The notes beneath the pieces are model-generated. The model searched no databases. It worked only from the letters and a program-made list of their open reading frames with translations, and had not been told where the DNA came from. Source: Plasmodium brasilianum (lineage: Eukaryota > Apicomplexa > Aconoidasida > Haemosporida > Plasmodiidae). From it: a stretch of DNA of 64,000 nt. The position numbers and the translations under genes are program-made. The DNA lies in NCBI RefSeq assembly GCF_023973825.1, contig NC_090126.1, positions 1,783,001 to 1,847,000 on the forward strand, in the 5' to 3' direction. Shown piece by piece: positions 50,301-59,744 of the stretch (its first letter is position 1; every line of letters starts with the position of its first letter).

Positions 50301-53300
50301 TGTTTTACATTTTCCGAGTTCACATCAGAGAAAGCTGATGAGACACGAGATTCAAACAAATGGCTCCTAAACCCTCTAATCATTAAGGAAAGTATAAATT
50401 CTGCTTCATTAAACTTATCAAATAGTCATATGTTTAGAGATAACTATAAGAATGATAATACAAATTCAGAATTAAAGAAAAGTAAGCACCACATTTTGAC
50501 TAATGATCATCACAATAATGATAAAAGGAATTGCAGCAGTAAACTACATGAAATATGTAAAGATACACCAAGTAAAACGTTTAAAAAAAGCAAAAATATT
50601 TCACATTTTAAGGATGATTATCATACATTAAAAAAAGAAGTAGAAAATTTAGGTGAAGTAAACTCTATTCAAAATAAAAAATACGTCAAAGGTAGCAACA
50701 TGAATGGTATGAATTATTCTGAAAGGGAAAAAATAAAAATAAATTTGTGTAATACTAACAATAATTATATTACTAACATAGAGAGTTTTCATAATAAGAA
50801 TGATACGGTTGATGAGAATGATGGTAACAGTGTTTATAACAATAATGATGTCAATGATGATGATAACTATAACAATAATGGTAAATACAAAATGAACAAC
50901 GGTTTAGCTTATATAAGCAATACGGATTCTCCTAAAAAAGAGCATAAGACAAAAGAAGAATATTCAAGTAAAAGTTGCCATGAAAACTTTACACAGACTC
51001 CATATAGAGAAGATTGTAATGACAATTATATATTGAATAAAAGCTTATATCTATCAAATGATGATAAAGTACTAGAGAAAAGTAAATATAATTCAACAAC
51101 TCACTCAGGGTTGAAAGGAAATAAATATTTTAGCAAAAATGAAAAGGAATATTTACAATGTTCCTCAGAAATGCAAGAGAATGATAAAGAATCCCTTACA
51201 TTATTAAACAAAATTGATAACAAAAATGAAATACAAGATATGCATTGTGTAAGTCTAAATCACACGGATGGAAGTAACCAAGTAGTAGACATAAAAGACG
51301 CTAAACAAATCAAAGATATAAAAGAAGAAAACACTGGGATTGATGAATCTACTCTTACGAATAACATGACGTACAACAAAATATTAGAACCTTTACATGA
51401 AGAGTGTGTGACAAATAAAAGTCTTTATCTGAGTAATGAGGCTAACATTTCTAATAAGCCAAAGGATTATCAAACTGACGAAAGAAAACTAATGATATAT
51501 AACAACGTTAACATCTGTAGTAACAATACGATAAATATTAATAAGAACAATATAAAAAATTCAATTAACACATATGCCACATTAAATAATAAAATGAATG
51601 AATCAAACAATAGGTACCATAACAACCATTCGAATACTTCCAATCACTTTAAGGCACTTCCTGATTTAAATAATGCAACTTTTAATCCAGATGATAAAAA
51701 ATTAATAAATAGAAAAAATGTACAACTCCCACCATCTTCATCTTCGGCTTCACCTTCAAAACTTGGAGAGGACAACAAATATAATTATTTATATAATCCT
51801 TGCTTTAATAAAACATGCCAAAGATTAAATTTAACAAATAGAATCAATATATGGAATAAAATGAACCCGCTTATAGACTTTTTAAATAAGACATCTGTAA
51901 GTAATACTGAAGAAGTTGATAACAAAGTTGGCAAAAAGTATTTTCATACTTCGAGAGGAAAATTTTATAACTCAGAAGACTTATTATATAGATGTAATAA
52001 TAATTATAAAGATGTAAGGTGCGCATATAAGGCTGGATATATACCTCCTGTTTACAATATCAGCGGAAAAAGTAACAGCAGCGGTTTAAGTGTCAACAAT
52101 AGCAGCGGTTTAGGTGTTAATAGAAGCGGATTAAGTACCAACATTAGTGATAATAACAGTAACAATAATAATTTTACGAATTACTTGAACAGAGAAATTA
52201 ACCCTCTGAAGCAGCCCATTCATAGTATGAATATGCTTAAAATGCATGAAAAAGGTACCGAGGAGTGTCCCACAGCATCAATAAATAATTTGGTGAACTA
52301 TAAAAAGAATAACGAAAGCGATATATATTATAAGGATAGAAATATGGCCATTAGTGAAAACAAATCTAGGTTGAATTTTTTAATTTCTGATAAAAAGAAT
52401 AACAGTGAAGAAAATGTTATACGTTGTAATTACAACTTTATCAACGGTAATAAAACCAGTAAAAATGGGGAAAAAATAGAGCAAGAAATAAGGTATGTAA
52501 AAGATAATAATTATTTTGATAAGGAATATTTTCTCAATTCTCAAAGACTAGCTAATAATCACATAAGTAATCATGTTAATAATTCTAAAAATTTGTCGGA
52601 TAGCAACATTATCAATAACCCCACCCCTAAGTGTGCGCCGGTAAACAAACTAGTTAGTAATAACCGATCAAATAGTAGTAACCGATTAACTGGTGGTAAC
52701 CGATCAAATAGTAGTAACCAATTAACTGGTGGTAACCGATCAAATAGTATTAACCGATTAACTGGTGGTAACCGATTAATTGGAAGTAACCGATTAATCA
52801 GTAATGACCGGTTAAATGGTAGTAACCGGTTAAATGGTAGTAACCAGCTAATTAGTAATAATCTGTTGAATAATAACGTTAAGTACGTAAATCACAATGA
52901 CTTAGTGAACAAACATAGGTACTATAATATGAGAACACACGGAAGCAGTAATAACAGTAATAACAATAGTCTGTATATATATAATAAGGAAGCTGCTCCT
53001 ATATATCTTGATAACAGTAAAAAAAAAATATATATATCTAATCCTACATTTTTCCCTCCATATACACCACAAAGTGTGCCAAATTATGACAAACACAATA
53101 ACGAGAATTTTTATAATTTAAAAAATAATATATATATGCAGAACAGTAGTAGAGAAAATGTTAACAGAGAGTTAAATCGCAATCTGCAGGATGATGTACA
53201 TATTCAAAAGACACATATGAAGGAAAATGTAATAAAATATAAGCAAAATATAAATAGTAAAAACAATGAAATTAAGCTCAAAAAATCCTTTTTTAAACCT

Positions 53301-54815
53301 AACATAGATAATAATACACTTTATGATTATAAGAAATATATGACACCAAATTGTACTTTAACAAAAGTGGCTTTTAATAAAAATTTATATATTCCTTCAC
53401 AGGAAATTAAAAGTACAGGGACAAAAAATTCTTACAAAGCTTTCAATACTAATAAAGAAAAAGTAAATAATTATTTGAACACCTCTACAAGTAATAATTT
53501 TAATTTTTCTGAACATGTTGGAAAAAATACAAATGTCAGATGTCCTATATATACCCCTAATGCTGAGAATAGTCAGACTATGTTTTTGAATCAAAAGAAA
53601 GTAACCAAGCTTAACCCTTCTAATGTGTATTATAATGGAAGTATGAATTGTTTAGAAAAAAATGAGATTTACTTTCAGAAAATGCTTTTGAATGGCGGCG
53701 TGAATAGAATCGCGAAGAGTAGCAACTGTGTTAGGGGGAACAATAATGTAATCAGCACCCCAAACGGCAAGCTAAGCAGCAACGTAAGGGGTAACTGGAA
53801 TGGCTGCCTGAATAGAAACTATAGTAGCAACCATAATAGCAACTGTAATGACAATCCATATGGCAACCCGCATGACAATCCGCTCGAAACCCCACATAGC
53901 CTAAATTTCAAGAATAAGCCCATGATCGAAAGGACTGATTTAATCAGATTAAATGCAGTAATGCCAGAAAATAATAAAAAAAAAATATATTCTAAAGCAA
54001 ATCCAGTGATCGAAACTTGTCAAAATGATGAAAATTCTACAACCATGTTAACATCATTTGATAATAAATCATTACATGATCAATATGATGATGGAAAAGA
54101 ATGGCCAGTTAGGATGTCCTTACATAGTGATAATAATATAATAAAAAAAGACAATATATATGAAAACATATTTTCCCCTTTGAATTCTTATGAAATGAAA
54201 AAACATATTATAAACAATGAGAACAGTACAAATAGTAACGACGAAAGCTTAAAAAATGGTAATAAGAACAACTTTCATACGAATTGTACGTCTAATTATA
54301 TAAAGAGTAACACAAAGGACAGTGCAGACAAGGTGGGGTTTAACTTAAGCGTAAATAATGATTTCAATTTTGGAAATATAGAAAAAACATTGAATCAAAT
54401 AAAAGGAAATATAATTACATACAATGATTATAATGCATCAAATAGTGAAAAAGAACATGCATATGTAAATAATATCTACATTAATAATGAAAATTCATTT
54501 AGTAAAAATAGAAAATGTTCGCCTTTTTTTGGGAAGTCAAATAATGCAGTTATTTCAGATAATGAAAATAATGATAATTTATTACAAAATACATATTCTG
54601 AAGTACAACTATTTCAATTAAATATTCAACTTGATGAGTCTACTTGGAGAAAAATTACTTTTACTCCTGAAGATAAGCTAGATGACAAAATAATTAAATT
54701 TATTAATGATAATAAATTAAAGAAAATATTTTTACTAACTATCAAAGAAAAAATGAAATACATGTTGCAAAATGACATAGCAAAATGGAGCATCAGCATT
54801 ACGGAACTACTGTGA
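44316..54815 (+). CDS. Very large repeat-rich protein of unknown function (3499 aa)
   Basis: A single uninterrupted exon of 3499 codons starts MFMMKNTLLGEYSTED. Most of it is Asn/Lys/Ser-rich and predicted disordered. Three in-frame repeats stand out: NKREN(K/N)(S/I)E units (residues about 658-728), a seven-residue ANNASST array (about 1671-1910), and NR(S/L)...GGN units (about 2781-2850). Two stretches look folded. Residues about 1326-1448 (LDITATYKCKNIHLKINVD through TVWLYASISFYLTKF) alternate strands and helices. The last 70 residues (VQLFQLNIQLDESTWRKITF, then DDKIIKFINDNKLKKIF) resemble a beta-beta-helix ubiquitin-like tail with a terminal helix. There is no signal peptide or convincing membrane segment. 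I do not recognise the family. Confidence 0.9.
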   Translation: MFMMKNTLLGEYSTEDNSGSFYIARKEDHTNGNGNRNSNSNSNINNCSLLHNDANSGCRKNNVLMVDDKLICRKYNNLNQFHSCRIKSSHNNLLQGELSMNKTELKKKYNEPNYYYVLQNTALNAYFDEDNSKQISSNVKKNIIGKQNSKREKTKECTSTSTLLSEKFHNENLHRNGFYNCADYMYLFNKNEHEFSTYGKINFTEGEMHDGGKYMDYLEEDSNNENNSRKILPQAFVKKELNKNYLNNINRHSNEASVEENSTNENELNDLLKITKEIYSSNNFSLNINTNNASTECRNINDKEGNYNYIDNVMYSGNPIDLLKWGISASKKDKATVNNLDSSIISDDLNGNEYFNNEKLKNEKFKSEKIKASMSIQIGDTDRMGVIRTQNNTSRGRNLCKLHNFKNMENVFNMSKLDYIKKSNSLGNSNIEKSAEEVIIISSTSDNYTGHSNAILKKEMGNFSKFPKNNRDMVEKNNSSYKIAHIYNVNEMENQDEVKKGTILKVADADICSLRGKLIKDPYKLKSSSQEGRNLFLSNNKLSTKIKKVNSDDPHRDIFTNVNINNNMGMNKNMNINTRKQSIRVCSVKDTNMTDSEKRENNHNILNSLYFENKGLTNVSKKRSEKDNHIRIISLDSLSHDSKEFLKNRECIEREELLHMNENENKRENKIENKSENKRENKIENKRENNSENKRENKSENKRENNSENKRENNSENKRENKRENKNKINYAAQTCPYRKGLYSIGEYCLEKDHKSHSDLYDVLLNSDENVQGINKHLNIAEILNTQENFKYNPTIKGNHHLRNEKKKLKNRNSDLNNLAVKKNSIHDDSFNEEQERVSIVGDIKNYSPTVEKSSKAKKYEHKDETKYMLHATSFSFNSLNPTITSYKERKKNILLVKNMKQHKLVNNIHTHKLKDYEKSSIKNIIGENVNAVEKENKKSSSNNDKRKELTDTVNIKLTGIRTNEEKINTSIIADALKLIDKKTKDNNYKERVKKGIHNKKEEKKERSFSNSIEIISDNYPKANINICRKFFKMGSKNNENSKPFKIKYPFISKHSNAHEYMVPIRNQPIKSLKRMKMEHQNRGHYICQQSGSFNGLGRGMNRVDRDMRKADKGMNWIDKGAHKADKVMHKIDNDMHMVDSDIYISKTKKKDRPSAFSNKEDKTEINETGNVLDTGESVEEYEEKNKIFNIPSCHSSSSYEPPKYSLNYANLGSQIYQVQKDNCTVNKRKEHPHKKKERVFYEKEEIKNVIVPYSENSVLSRIGNKREVYTNKNILLKKKKNIMCNEKLNNDKYENNKIEKKSKMMHNMLSDKMYLDNKNRKQEYPLDITATYKCKNIHLKINVDTNNEELLKHTQSKLSKRSLEFKLIITKFIDGFIKSTETNIYNSSNIILQNTETDVFYNITIHAYSTVITTVWLYASISFYLTKFNVEKFKLKTPSSVTFTTDAEFQNFLLNNNTKKKPSKSGIRSELKSEQRKGSKNESIYAQKNEAINSPMYEKCVTQKGLLKNTLEKKKKKNISIFMKNYKQKDNRVRISEEQQKDNFSQDDYSSTLDTVSSYESGDAINRNTNICNTPENINESAGHSISEHNNNNSNSNNYSSMYKEKAYPYGVYDELYNDEYLSSSTYEEVLLDFHDLNKGKIKYKFQNFTHERDHDEENDKKGRSVDNINTDSSTANNASSTANNASSTANNASSTVNNSLSTANNALSTANNALSTANNASSTANNASSTANNASSTANNASSTANNASSTVNNSLSTANNASSTANNALSTANNALSTANNALSTANNASSTANNASSTANNASSTANNASSTVNNSLSTANNASSTANNASSTANNASSTANTTSSTANNASSTANTTSSTTNNASSTANTTSSTANTTSSTANTTSSTANTTSSIADTTSSTADTAPCIAIKSGYYHKKYDNNKERHKSKDKISREMNEQNGINRIRPIIHVNRISEKQTTHVSGYNKAKDEMSNNSIKFNNKMNEVYEGCFTFSEFTSEKADETRDSNKWLLNPLIIKESINSASLNLSNSHMFRDNYKNDNTNSELKKSKHHILTNDHHNNDKRNCSSKLHEICKDTPSKTFKKSKNISHFKDDYHTLKKEVENLGEVNSIQNKKYVKGSNMNGMNYSEREKIKINLCNTNNNYITNIESFHNKNDTVDENDGNSVYNNNDVNDDDNYNNNGKYKMNNGLAYISNTDSPKKEHKTKEEYSSKSCHENFTQTPYREDCNDNYILNKSLYLSNDDKVLEKSKYNSTTHSGLKGNKYFSKNEKEYLQCSSEMQENDKESLTLLNKIDNKNEIQDMHCVSLNHTDGSNQVVDIKDAKQIKDIKEENTGIDESTLTNNMTYNKILEPLHEECVTNKSLYLSNEANISNKPKDYQTDERKLMIYNNVNICSNNTININKNNIKNSINTYATLNNKMNESNNRYHNNHSNTSNHFKALPDLNNATFNPDDKKLINRKNVQLPPSSSSASPSKLGEDNKYNYLYNPCFNKTCQRLNLTNRINIWNKMNPLIDFLNKTSVSNTEEVDNKVGKKYFHTSRGKFYNSEDLLYRCNNNYKDVRCAYKAGYIPPVYNISGKSNSSGLSVNNSSGLGVNRSGLSTNISDNNSNNNNFTNYLNREINPLKQPIHSMNMLKMHEKGTEECPTASINNLVNYKKNNESDIYYKDRNMAISENKSRLNFLISDKKNNSEENVIRCNYNFINGNKTSKNGEKIEQEIRYVKDNNYFDKEYFLNSQRLANNHISNHVNNSKNLSDSNIINNPTPKCAPVNKLVSNNRSNSSNRLTGGNRSNSSNQLTGGNRSNSINRLTGGNRLIGSNRLISNDRLNGSNRLNGSNQLISNNLLNNNVKYVNHNDLVNKHRYYNMRTHGSSNNSNNNSLYIYNKEAAPIYLDNSKKKIYISNPTFFPPYTPQSVPNYDKHNNENFYNLKNNIYMQNSSRENVNRELNRNLQDDVHIQKTHMKENVIKYKQNINSKNNEIKLKKSFFKPNIDNNTLYDYKKYMTPNCTLTKVAFNKNLYIPSQEIKSTGTKNSYKAFNTNKEKVNNYLNTSTSNNFNFSEHVGKNTNVRCPIYTPNAENSQTMFLNQKKVTKLNPSNVYYNGSMNCLEKNEIYFQKMLLNGGVNRIAKSSNCVRGNNNVISTPNGKLSSNVRGNWNGCLNRNYSSNHNSNCNDNPYGNPHDNPLETPHSLNFKNKPMIERTDLIRLNAVMPENNKKKIYSKANPVIETCQNDENSTTMLTSFDNKSLHDQYDDGKEWPVRMSLHSDNNIIKKDNIYENIFSPLNSYEMKKHIINNENSTNSNDESLKNGNKNNFHTNCTSNYIKSNTKDSADKVGFNLSVNNDFNFGNIEKTLNQIKGNIITYNDYNASNSEKEHAYVNNIYINNENSFSKNRKCSPFFGKSNNAVISDNENNDNLLQNTYSEVQLFQLNIQLDESTWRKITFTPEDKLDDKIIKFINDNKLKKIFLLTIKEKMKYMLQNDIAKWSISITELL
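46297..46500 (+). repeat. 24-bp repeat encoding NKRENKSE units
   Basis: About nine imperfect units of AAAAGGGAAAATAAGAGCGA plus four bases. The unit is a multiple of three, so the opposite strand is open too (Leu/Phe/Ser-rich), which is a by-product. Confidence 0.9.
49335..50050 (+). repeat. 21-bp repeat, about 34 copies (ANNASST)
   Basis: The unit TCATCTACTGCTAACAATGC plus C is repeated about 34 times and encodes SSTANNA with variants (LSTANNA, SSTVNNS, SSTANTT). Variant units are themselves arranged in larger blocks, showing past block duplications. The array is open in three frames. The minus-strand frame (ALLAVDE repeats, 254 codons) and a second plus frame (LLTMPHQ) are by-products. Confidence 0.95.
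52655..52870 (+). repeat. Repeat encoding NRSNSSNRLTGG units
   Basis: Units of 15 or 18 bases built on AGTAACCGATTAA(A/C)TGGT are repeated about twelve times and encode Asn/Arg/Ser/Gly-rich blocks with Leu. Confidence 0.85.
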
Positions 54816-56191
54816 GAGTGTCTGTAAGATTGTGGCTCTTTCCACATGTGCGCCTGTACACGTATGTGGGTGTGCATGCGTAAGGATATATGTGTATACG
54901 TATGAGTGTTTATATATTATTTACTTATTTCAACTATTTATTCCATTTATTTATTTTTTTGAAATCATTTTAAATAATTTTTTTTAATTTCTTCCTCTTG
55001 TTATTTACGAATAAGTTACCGTGTTTTAATTTATTCTTTTTTTTTTTGTTTCCGATTATTATTACTTTTTTTTGTCTTAACGCTAATTTAGCCGTGTGAA
55101 TGTATATATATATATATATATATGTGCATATTTTTGCGTAATTTCTGTCCAAATACAAACGAATGTACAACGTGTGCTTGTTTGGTCCCCTTTGTCGTTT
55201 CTCTCCGGATTTATAATAAATATTTCAAATTTTTTCCATATCGACATTTTAATTGTATAAATTCCTTTTTTTGCGTTACATATATAAACATAATCACGCC
55301 CGAATTAATTCGGAAAAAAAAGAAGAAAAAAATCCTTAAGTTTTAAAAGCATAACTAAATAAATATGTACTATGTATTTATACGCGTACATATAAGTATT
55401 TTTCCGCTGCCTAGCTGATAGTTGCAGTATAATTCCTTTTAGTTGTGTGGTCACGAGACGCAATAATTTTATTAAAAAATTAAAAATATATCATCACTTT
55501 AGTGAAAATTATGGAGATCCTTGCTTAAAGATAATAAATGTTTTAAGTTTATATATTCTTATGTCTTATTTAAAGAGATGTTAATTCTGACAGTTGAATT
55601 ATGAGCGAATACTACTGAAGCTCTTTCTTATAATATGTAAAGTTTTCATCAGTTCTTAAATATATATTTTTAAATGAATAAAAGTAAACGGTAGTATAAC
55701 GCATTACAAAGCATGAATATATAAGGAGTTACATTCAAGGATTTCAAAGCTAAATAAAAAACGGGGCATGCGAACGTTTCGTACATAATAAATTTACTAA
55801 ATATATGACAATTAACATCGTAATTAACGAAACAAATCATCGCTTGCGGTTTGCGTATCATGGTTGCGTATGTGTATATATGTGTTATATATATAATGTC
55901 CCATTTTCAATGAAGTTTTTTAAACCTATTAAGAAAAAGGGCATTACACAAGGCATGCACTATACACACAAAAAAAAAAAATAAAATAATAAAATAAATA
56001 AATAAAAAGAATAATAAAATAAATAATAAAAAATAATAAAATGGAGATAAAAATATAATAAATAAAACAGATAAACTAATAAATAACTATATACATTCGT
56101 AAACACATACATATATATAAAATGAATAAATGAAATAACTTTGCTCATTTGCTGAGGAAGACGCCCCCTCATGTGCTAGTAATAATTTTTT
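54816..56191. other. Convergent intergenic region
   Basis: 3' flanks of the 3499-aa gene and of GDH. Mostly AT-rich. The stretches 55400-55460 and 55740-55870 are slightly richer in G+C but give no convincing frame or RNA structure. Confidence 0.5.
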
Positions 56192-57604
56192 CTAAAAGCA
56201 ACCTTGTTCAATGTAAGATTCAGCAACTTTTAAAAAACCAGCTATATTAGCCCCTGCTTGTAAATCATATTTATTTTTTGTGTATTTTAAAGCATTTTCT
56301 GAACATGTCATAAATATGTTTTTCATAATTCCTTTTAATTTCTCGTCAACTATTTCTCTTGTCCACTGTGTTAATTGAAAATTCTGACTCATTTCAAGAC
56401 CACTAATTGCTACCCCCCCAGCATTCGCAGCTTTTGCAGGACAAAAAATAATTTGATTTGACTTAAAATAGTTAATTGCCTGAACAGTCGATGGCATATT
56501 TGCGCCTTCAGCCACCAAAATACACCCATTTTTATGTAATTTTTTTGCATCTTCTAAGTCTATTTCATTTTGAGTTGCACATGGAAGAGCCAAGGTGCAT
56601 GGGACACCCCATGGTTTCTCATTAGAAAAATATTTAGCAGTAGAAGAATGATTTAAGTATTCTTTAATTCTTCCTTTTTTAACTTCTTTTAATTGTATAA
56701 GGAAGTTCAAATCATTAATTGTAAAACCATTAGGTTCATATATATAACCATCACTGTCACTTAATGTTACAACTTTAGCATTTAACTGTAATAATTTTTG
56801 AACACAATATAGAGCGACATTTCCACTACCACTAACAGTAGCTACTTGTTTGTCTACTGAAATATTCAAAGACTTTAATACTTCTAAAACAAAATAAATT
56901 AAACCATAGCCTGTTGCTTCTGTTCTTAAAATAGATCCTCCCCATTTCACATTTTTTCCACTTAAGGTTCCGTTAAAATTATTTACAATTTTCTTATACT
57001 GACCAAATAAATAACCAATTTCTCTTCCTCCTACACCAATATCTCCAGCAGGTACATCTGTACAATTCCCTATATGTCTATATAATTCATTCATAAAACT
57101 TTGACAGAATTTCAAAATTTCGTTGTCTGATTTTCCCTTAGGATCAAAATCAGACCCTCCCTTTCCTCCACCCATTGATAATCCTGTTAACGAATTCTTA
57201 AAAATTTGCTCAAAACCTAAAAACTTTACTATGGATAAATTTACTGACGAATGAAATCGTAACCCTCCTTTATAAGGACCTAACACACTGTTATATTGAA
57301 CCCTAAAACAGCGATTTTTTCTTTGAATCCCTCTATCATCTAACCAGCATACTCGAAATTGTACAACTCGTTCTGGTTCTGATAACATTTCAATTATAGG
57401 CAAATATTTCGGTTCTTCCAAAAACAAAGGTTTTAAAGAATACAGTACTTCATGAAATGCTTGTAAGAATTCTTCTTGGTTCGGATCTAATTTTTTTACG
57501 CGCTCATACACATTGTTCATTTCTTCTTCAATTAGAGTTTCGTAATTATTCGCATTTTTGTTAATCAGCGAGAAACGTCCTGTATGGTCTCGGTATTCAT
57601 GCAT
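56192..57604 (-). CDS. GDH1: NADP-specific glutamate dehydrogenase
   Basis: The enzyme interconverts glutamate and 2-oxoglutarate plus ammonium with NADP(H). In Plasmodium the 470-residue form is cytosolic and abundant. The single 470-codon exon has every family landmark: substrate-binding Lys112 in [10 protein letters not shown], Lys148 in [15 protein letters not shown], catalytic Asp188 in [15 protein letters not shown], the WGGS.LR.EATGYG segment (221-234), the Rossmann loop VSGSGNVA (257-264) and the LSDSDG motif (281-286), which suits NADP over NAD. It has no N-terminal targeting extension, and the start at 57604 (MHEYRDHTG) is the natural one. It is a hexameric, bacterial/plant-like class I enzyme, unlike the host's. 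No broken or missing residue was seen. Confidence 0.98.
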   Translation of the reverse strand: MHEYRDHTGRFSLINKNANNYETLIEEEMNNVYERVKKLDPNQEEFLQAFHEVLYSLKPLFLEEPKYLPIIEMLSEPERVVQFRVCWLDDRGIQRKNRCFRVQYNSVLGPYKGGLRFHSSVNLSIVKFLGFEQIFKNSLTGLSMGGGKGGSDFDPKGKSDNEILKFCQSFMNELYRHIGNCTDVPAGDIGVGGREIGYLFGQYKKIVNNFNGTLSGKNVKWGGSILRTEATGYGLIYFVLEVLKSLNISVDKQVATVSGSGNVALYCVQKLLQLNAKVVTLSDSDGYIYEPNGFTINDLNFLIQLKEVKKGRIKEYLNHSSTAKYFSNEKPWGVPCTLALPCATQNEIDLEDAKKLHKNGCILVAEGANMPSTVQAINYFKSNQIIFCPAKAANAGGVAISGLEMSQNFQLTQWTREIVDEKLKGIMKNIFMTCSENALKYTKNKYDLQAGANIAGFLKVAESYIEQGCF

Positions 57605-57761
57605 TTTTGAAAAACAGAGGTGGAAGGTGAAGGGACAGATTTAAATATAGCTAGCGTGTGTGTACTTGCAGTGAAGATAAGTAGAGGTAAGATGTGTACG
57701 CAAAATGATGCATACGAGCATGTAAATTAAAAAAAAAGAAACGAAACGAAATGAAATAACC

Positions 57762-57825
57762 AAATGGTGAAATGGCGAAATGGCGAAATGGCGAAATGGC
57801 GAAATGGCGAAATGGCGAAATGGCG
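57762..57825. repeat. 8-bp tandem repeat, eight copies
   Basis: AAATGGCG repeated eight times (first copy AAATGGTG), about 160 bp upstream of the GDH start codon, so in its promoter or 5' UTR. It is richer in G than its surroundings. Confidence 0.95.
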
Positions 57826-57971
57826 AAAAAGGATTAATTCACCCTTTTGTGAAAAATGCGCACTTAATTAACTTGAAATTACGTGTTAAATAGGTGTTAT
57901 GTTAAAGGGGAAGACATTATATGTTGCACACATAATAATCATGTTAAAGAAGTGTAATACATTCCTTAAGT

Positions 57972-58205
57972 ATGTTTAATAAAAATATATCTGGTTCTAT
58001 GTACATATGTTTAATGATAGAGAACATGGAAGATGTATTATCTTTGGACGTGGTAAATATAGCTAAGGAAAATAAAAAAAAAAATATATATACAATGTAC
58101 AAAGCTTCCAAAGCAAACAAGGAGGCCGTATATAGTTTTCTCACCGTAAAATATTTGCCCAAGCTGCGTACATATAAGAACGTATTGATTTGCACCTTAA
58201 TATAA
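57972..58205 (+). CDS. Possible small protein (77 aa), uncertain
   Basis: An ATG-to-stop frame of 77 codons with Plasmodium-like codon use reads MFNKNISGSMYICLMIENME, then DVLSLDVVNIAKENKKKNIY and an amphipathic, Lys-rich rest ending LICTLI. It is better balanced in composition than the Phe/Tyr-only frames seen in filler DNA. However, the opposite strand has a 92-codon frame over the same bases (57944-58222), and no family or splice partner was found. It lies upstream of GDH on the other strand, so it may be chance. Confidence 0.25.
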   Translation: MFNKNISGSMYICLMIENMEDVLSLDVVNIAKENKKKNIYTMYKASKANKEAVYSFLTVKYLPKLRTYKNVLICTLI

Positions 58206-59487
58206 GTTTTATTTTTTTCCAATTTATATTGTTATTTCGTTACGCTTTTATTTTGCTTATTTATCTATTTATTTTAAAATAAATATTTATTTAAGTACAC
58301 GTAAATCAAAGGAAAAAAAATAAAAAAAATATATATATAATAAAAAAAAAAATAGTATAACATATAAAAATAGTTGGGGAACAGCGTAGCAAAATAAAAT
58401 TTAATTAAATCTTTCTCCCGCGTACCTTTTCGGGCGTATACTTAACCTTTTGCAATATTTTATAACATCAGATTAAGCATGCATGTTTATATTTCATAAT
58501 TTATTTTATGCTTAGTAAACTGAGAACGCTTTACATTTGAAACTAAAAATATAAGTTGGATGTGTTTTTTTTTTAAATATTGCATTTTTTTTTTTATATA
58601 TCCCTTGTTAAATAAAAGTTATATATATATTATATGAGTATTTATTACACATATATTTTACGCGTTTTGCAAAAATATCTTTTTTTTTTTTTTTTTGGTC
58701 TAGTTCATATTAAATATACTCATAAAAATGTTTTACGAAAGAGCAAATTTTAATAACACATTGACGACATCATATTTTTAAGAACTCAAAAAAAGAAAAA
58801 GGGGAAATATGAAGCATTTTTTAATATTCAACTTATACATAATTTAAGCCTAATTTTTGTGGTTGCTATATTAATAAAATTAATTTTTTTATGGAACTGA
58901 AAAAAAAGGAAAAAAATTTTATACGAAGGTAAAATGTTAATAGCGAATTTTTTTTAAATTATTGGTAAATATTTGGAAAATAACTTTAGTGTGAAAACGT
59001 TGACAAGGGGATACTTTGCACATATCTTCCTATATCAAATATATTAAACTAAAAAAAACGGTAAAAAAAAAAAAAGAAAATAATGAAAAAATGTTTTTTT
59101 TTGTTTTATTCCTTTAATTTTAATAATAATATACGTAGTTTTCATTTGGGTTATTCGTACCTTGTTCCCACATTATAAGGAAATAATTTTAAAAGATGTT
59201 TGTCACATTTTGTCATATTTGTAAGTAATAAATAAACCAAATTTTTAATTATATAATGTTTACATATAATATATTTATCATGTGTAACATTTCTGCTACT
59301 TTTTAAATTTAATTATTATGTACACATACATACAGTTATATATATATATAAATATATATAAAAAAAAAAAAAAAAAAAAGACTTACGAAAGTGTACCTAC
59401 AACGTTCAGCAATTATCTACATTCAATTTTTGTGGTCATTCGGTTAACTTTTTTTTTTTTTTACACATGCACAATTCTGATACATGT

Positions 59488-59518
<31 letters not shown>

Positions 59519-59744
59519 CGTATATGTATAACTGTTTCAACATTTAGTGGCCAAACAAAATATTACGTAAGACAAAGAAATATAAAAATTTACTTCTACA
59601 AATTCTTGTATGAATTATATACATTTTAAAATTATTAGTTTTTTAAAAAAGAAAACATAGTTAAAGGGCTATATTACCCCGAAATGTAATGTTAATTCAC
59701 AATATTTAAAACTATAATATTAGCATTTATTATTTCCTTAAATA

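Larger units (their letters stand above)
57605..59744. promoter_or_regulatory. Divergent intergenic region between GDH and the 15-exon gene
   Basis: The promoters of both genes should be here. It contains an 8-bp tandem repeat at 57762-57825, a possible small open frame at 57972-58205, T/A runs, and an (AT)n plus A17 block near 59337-59379. No named motif was identified. Confidence 0.45.
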
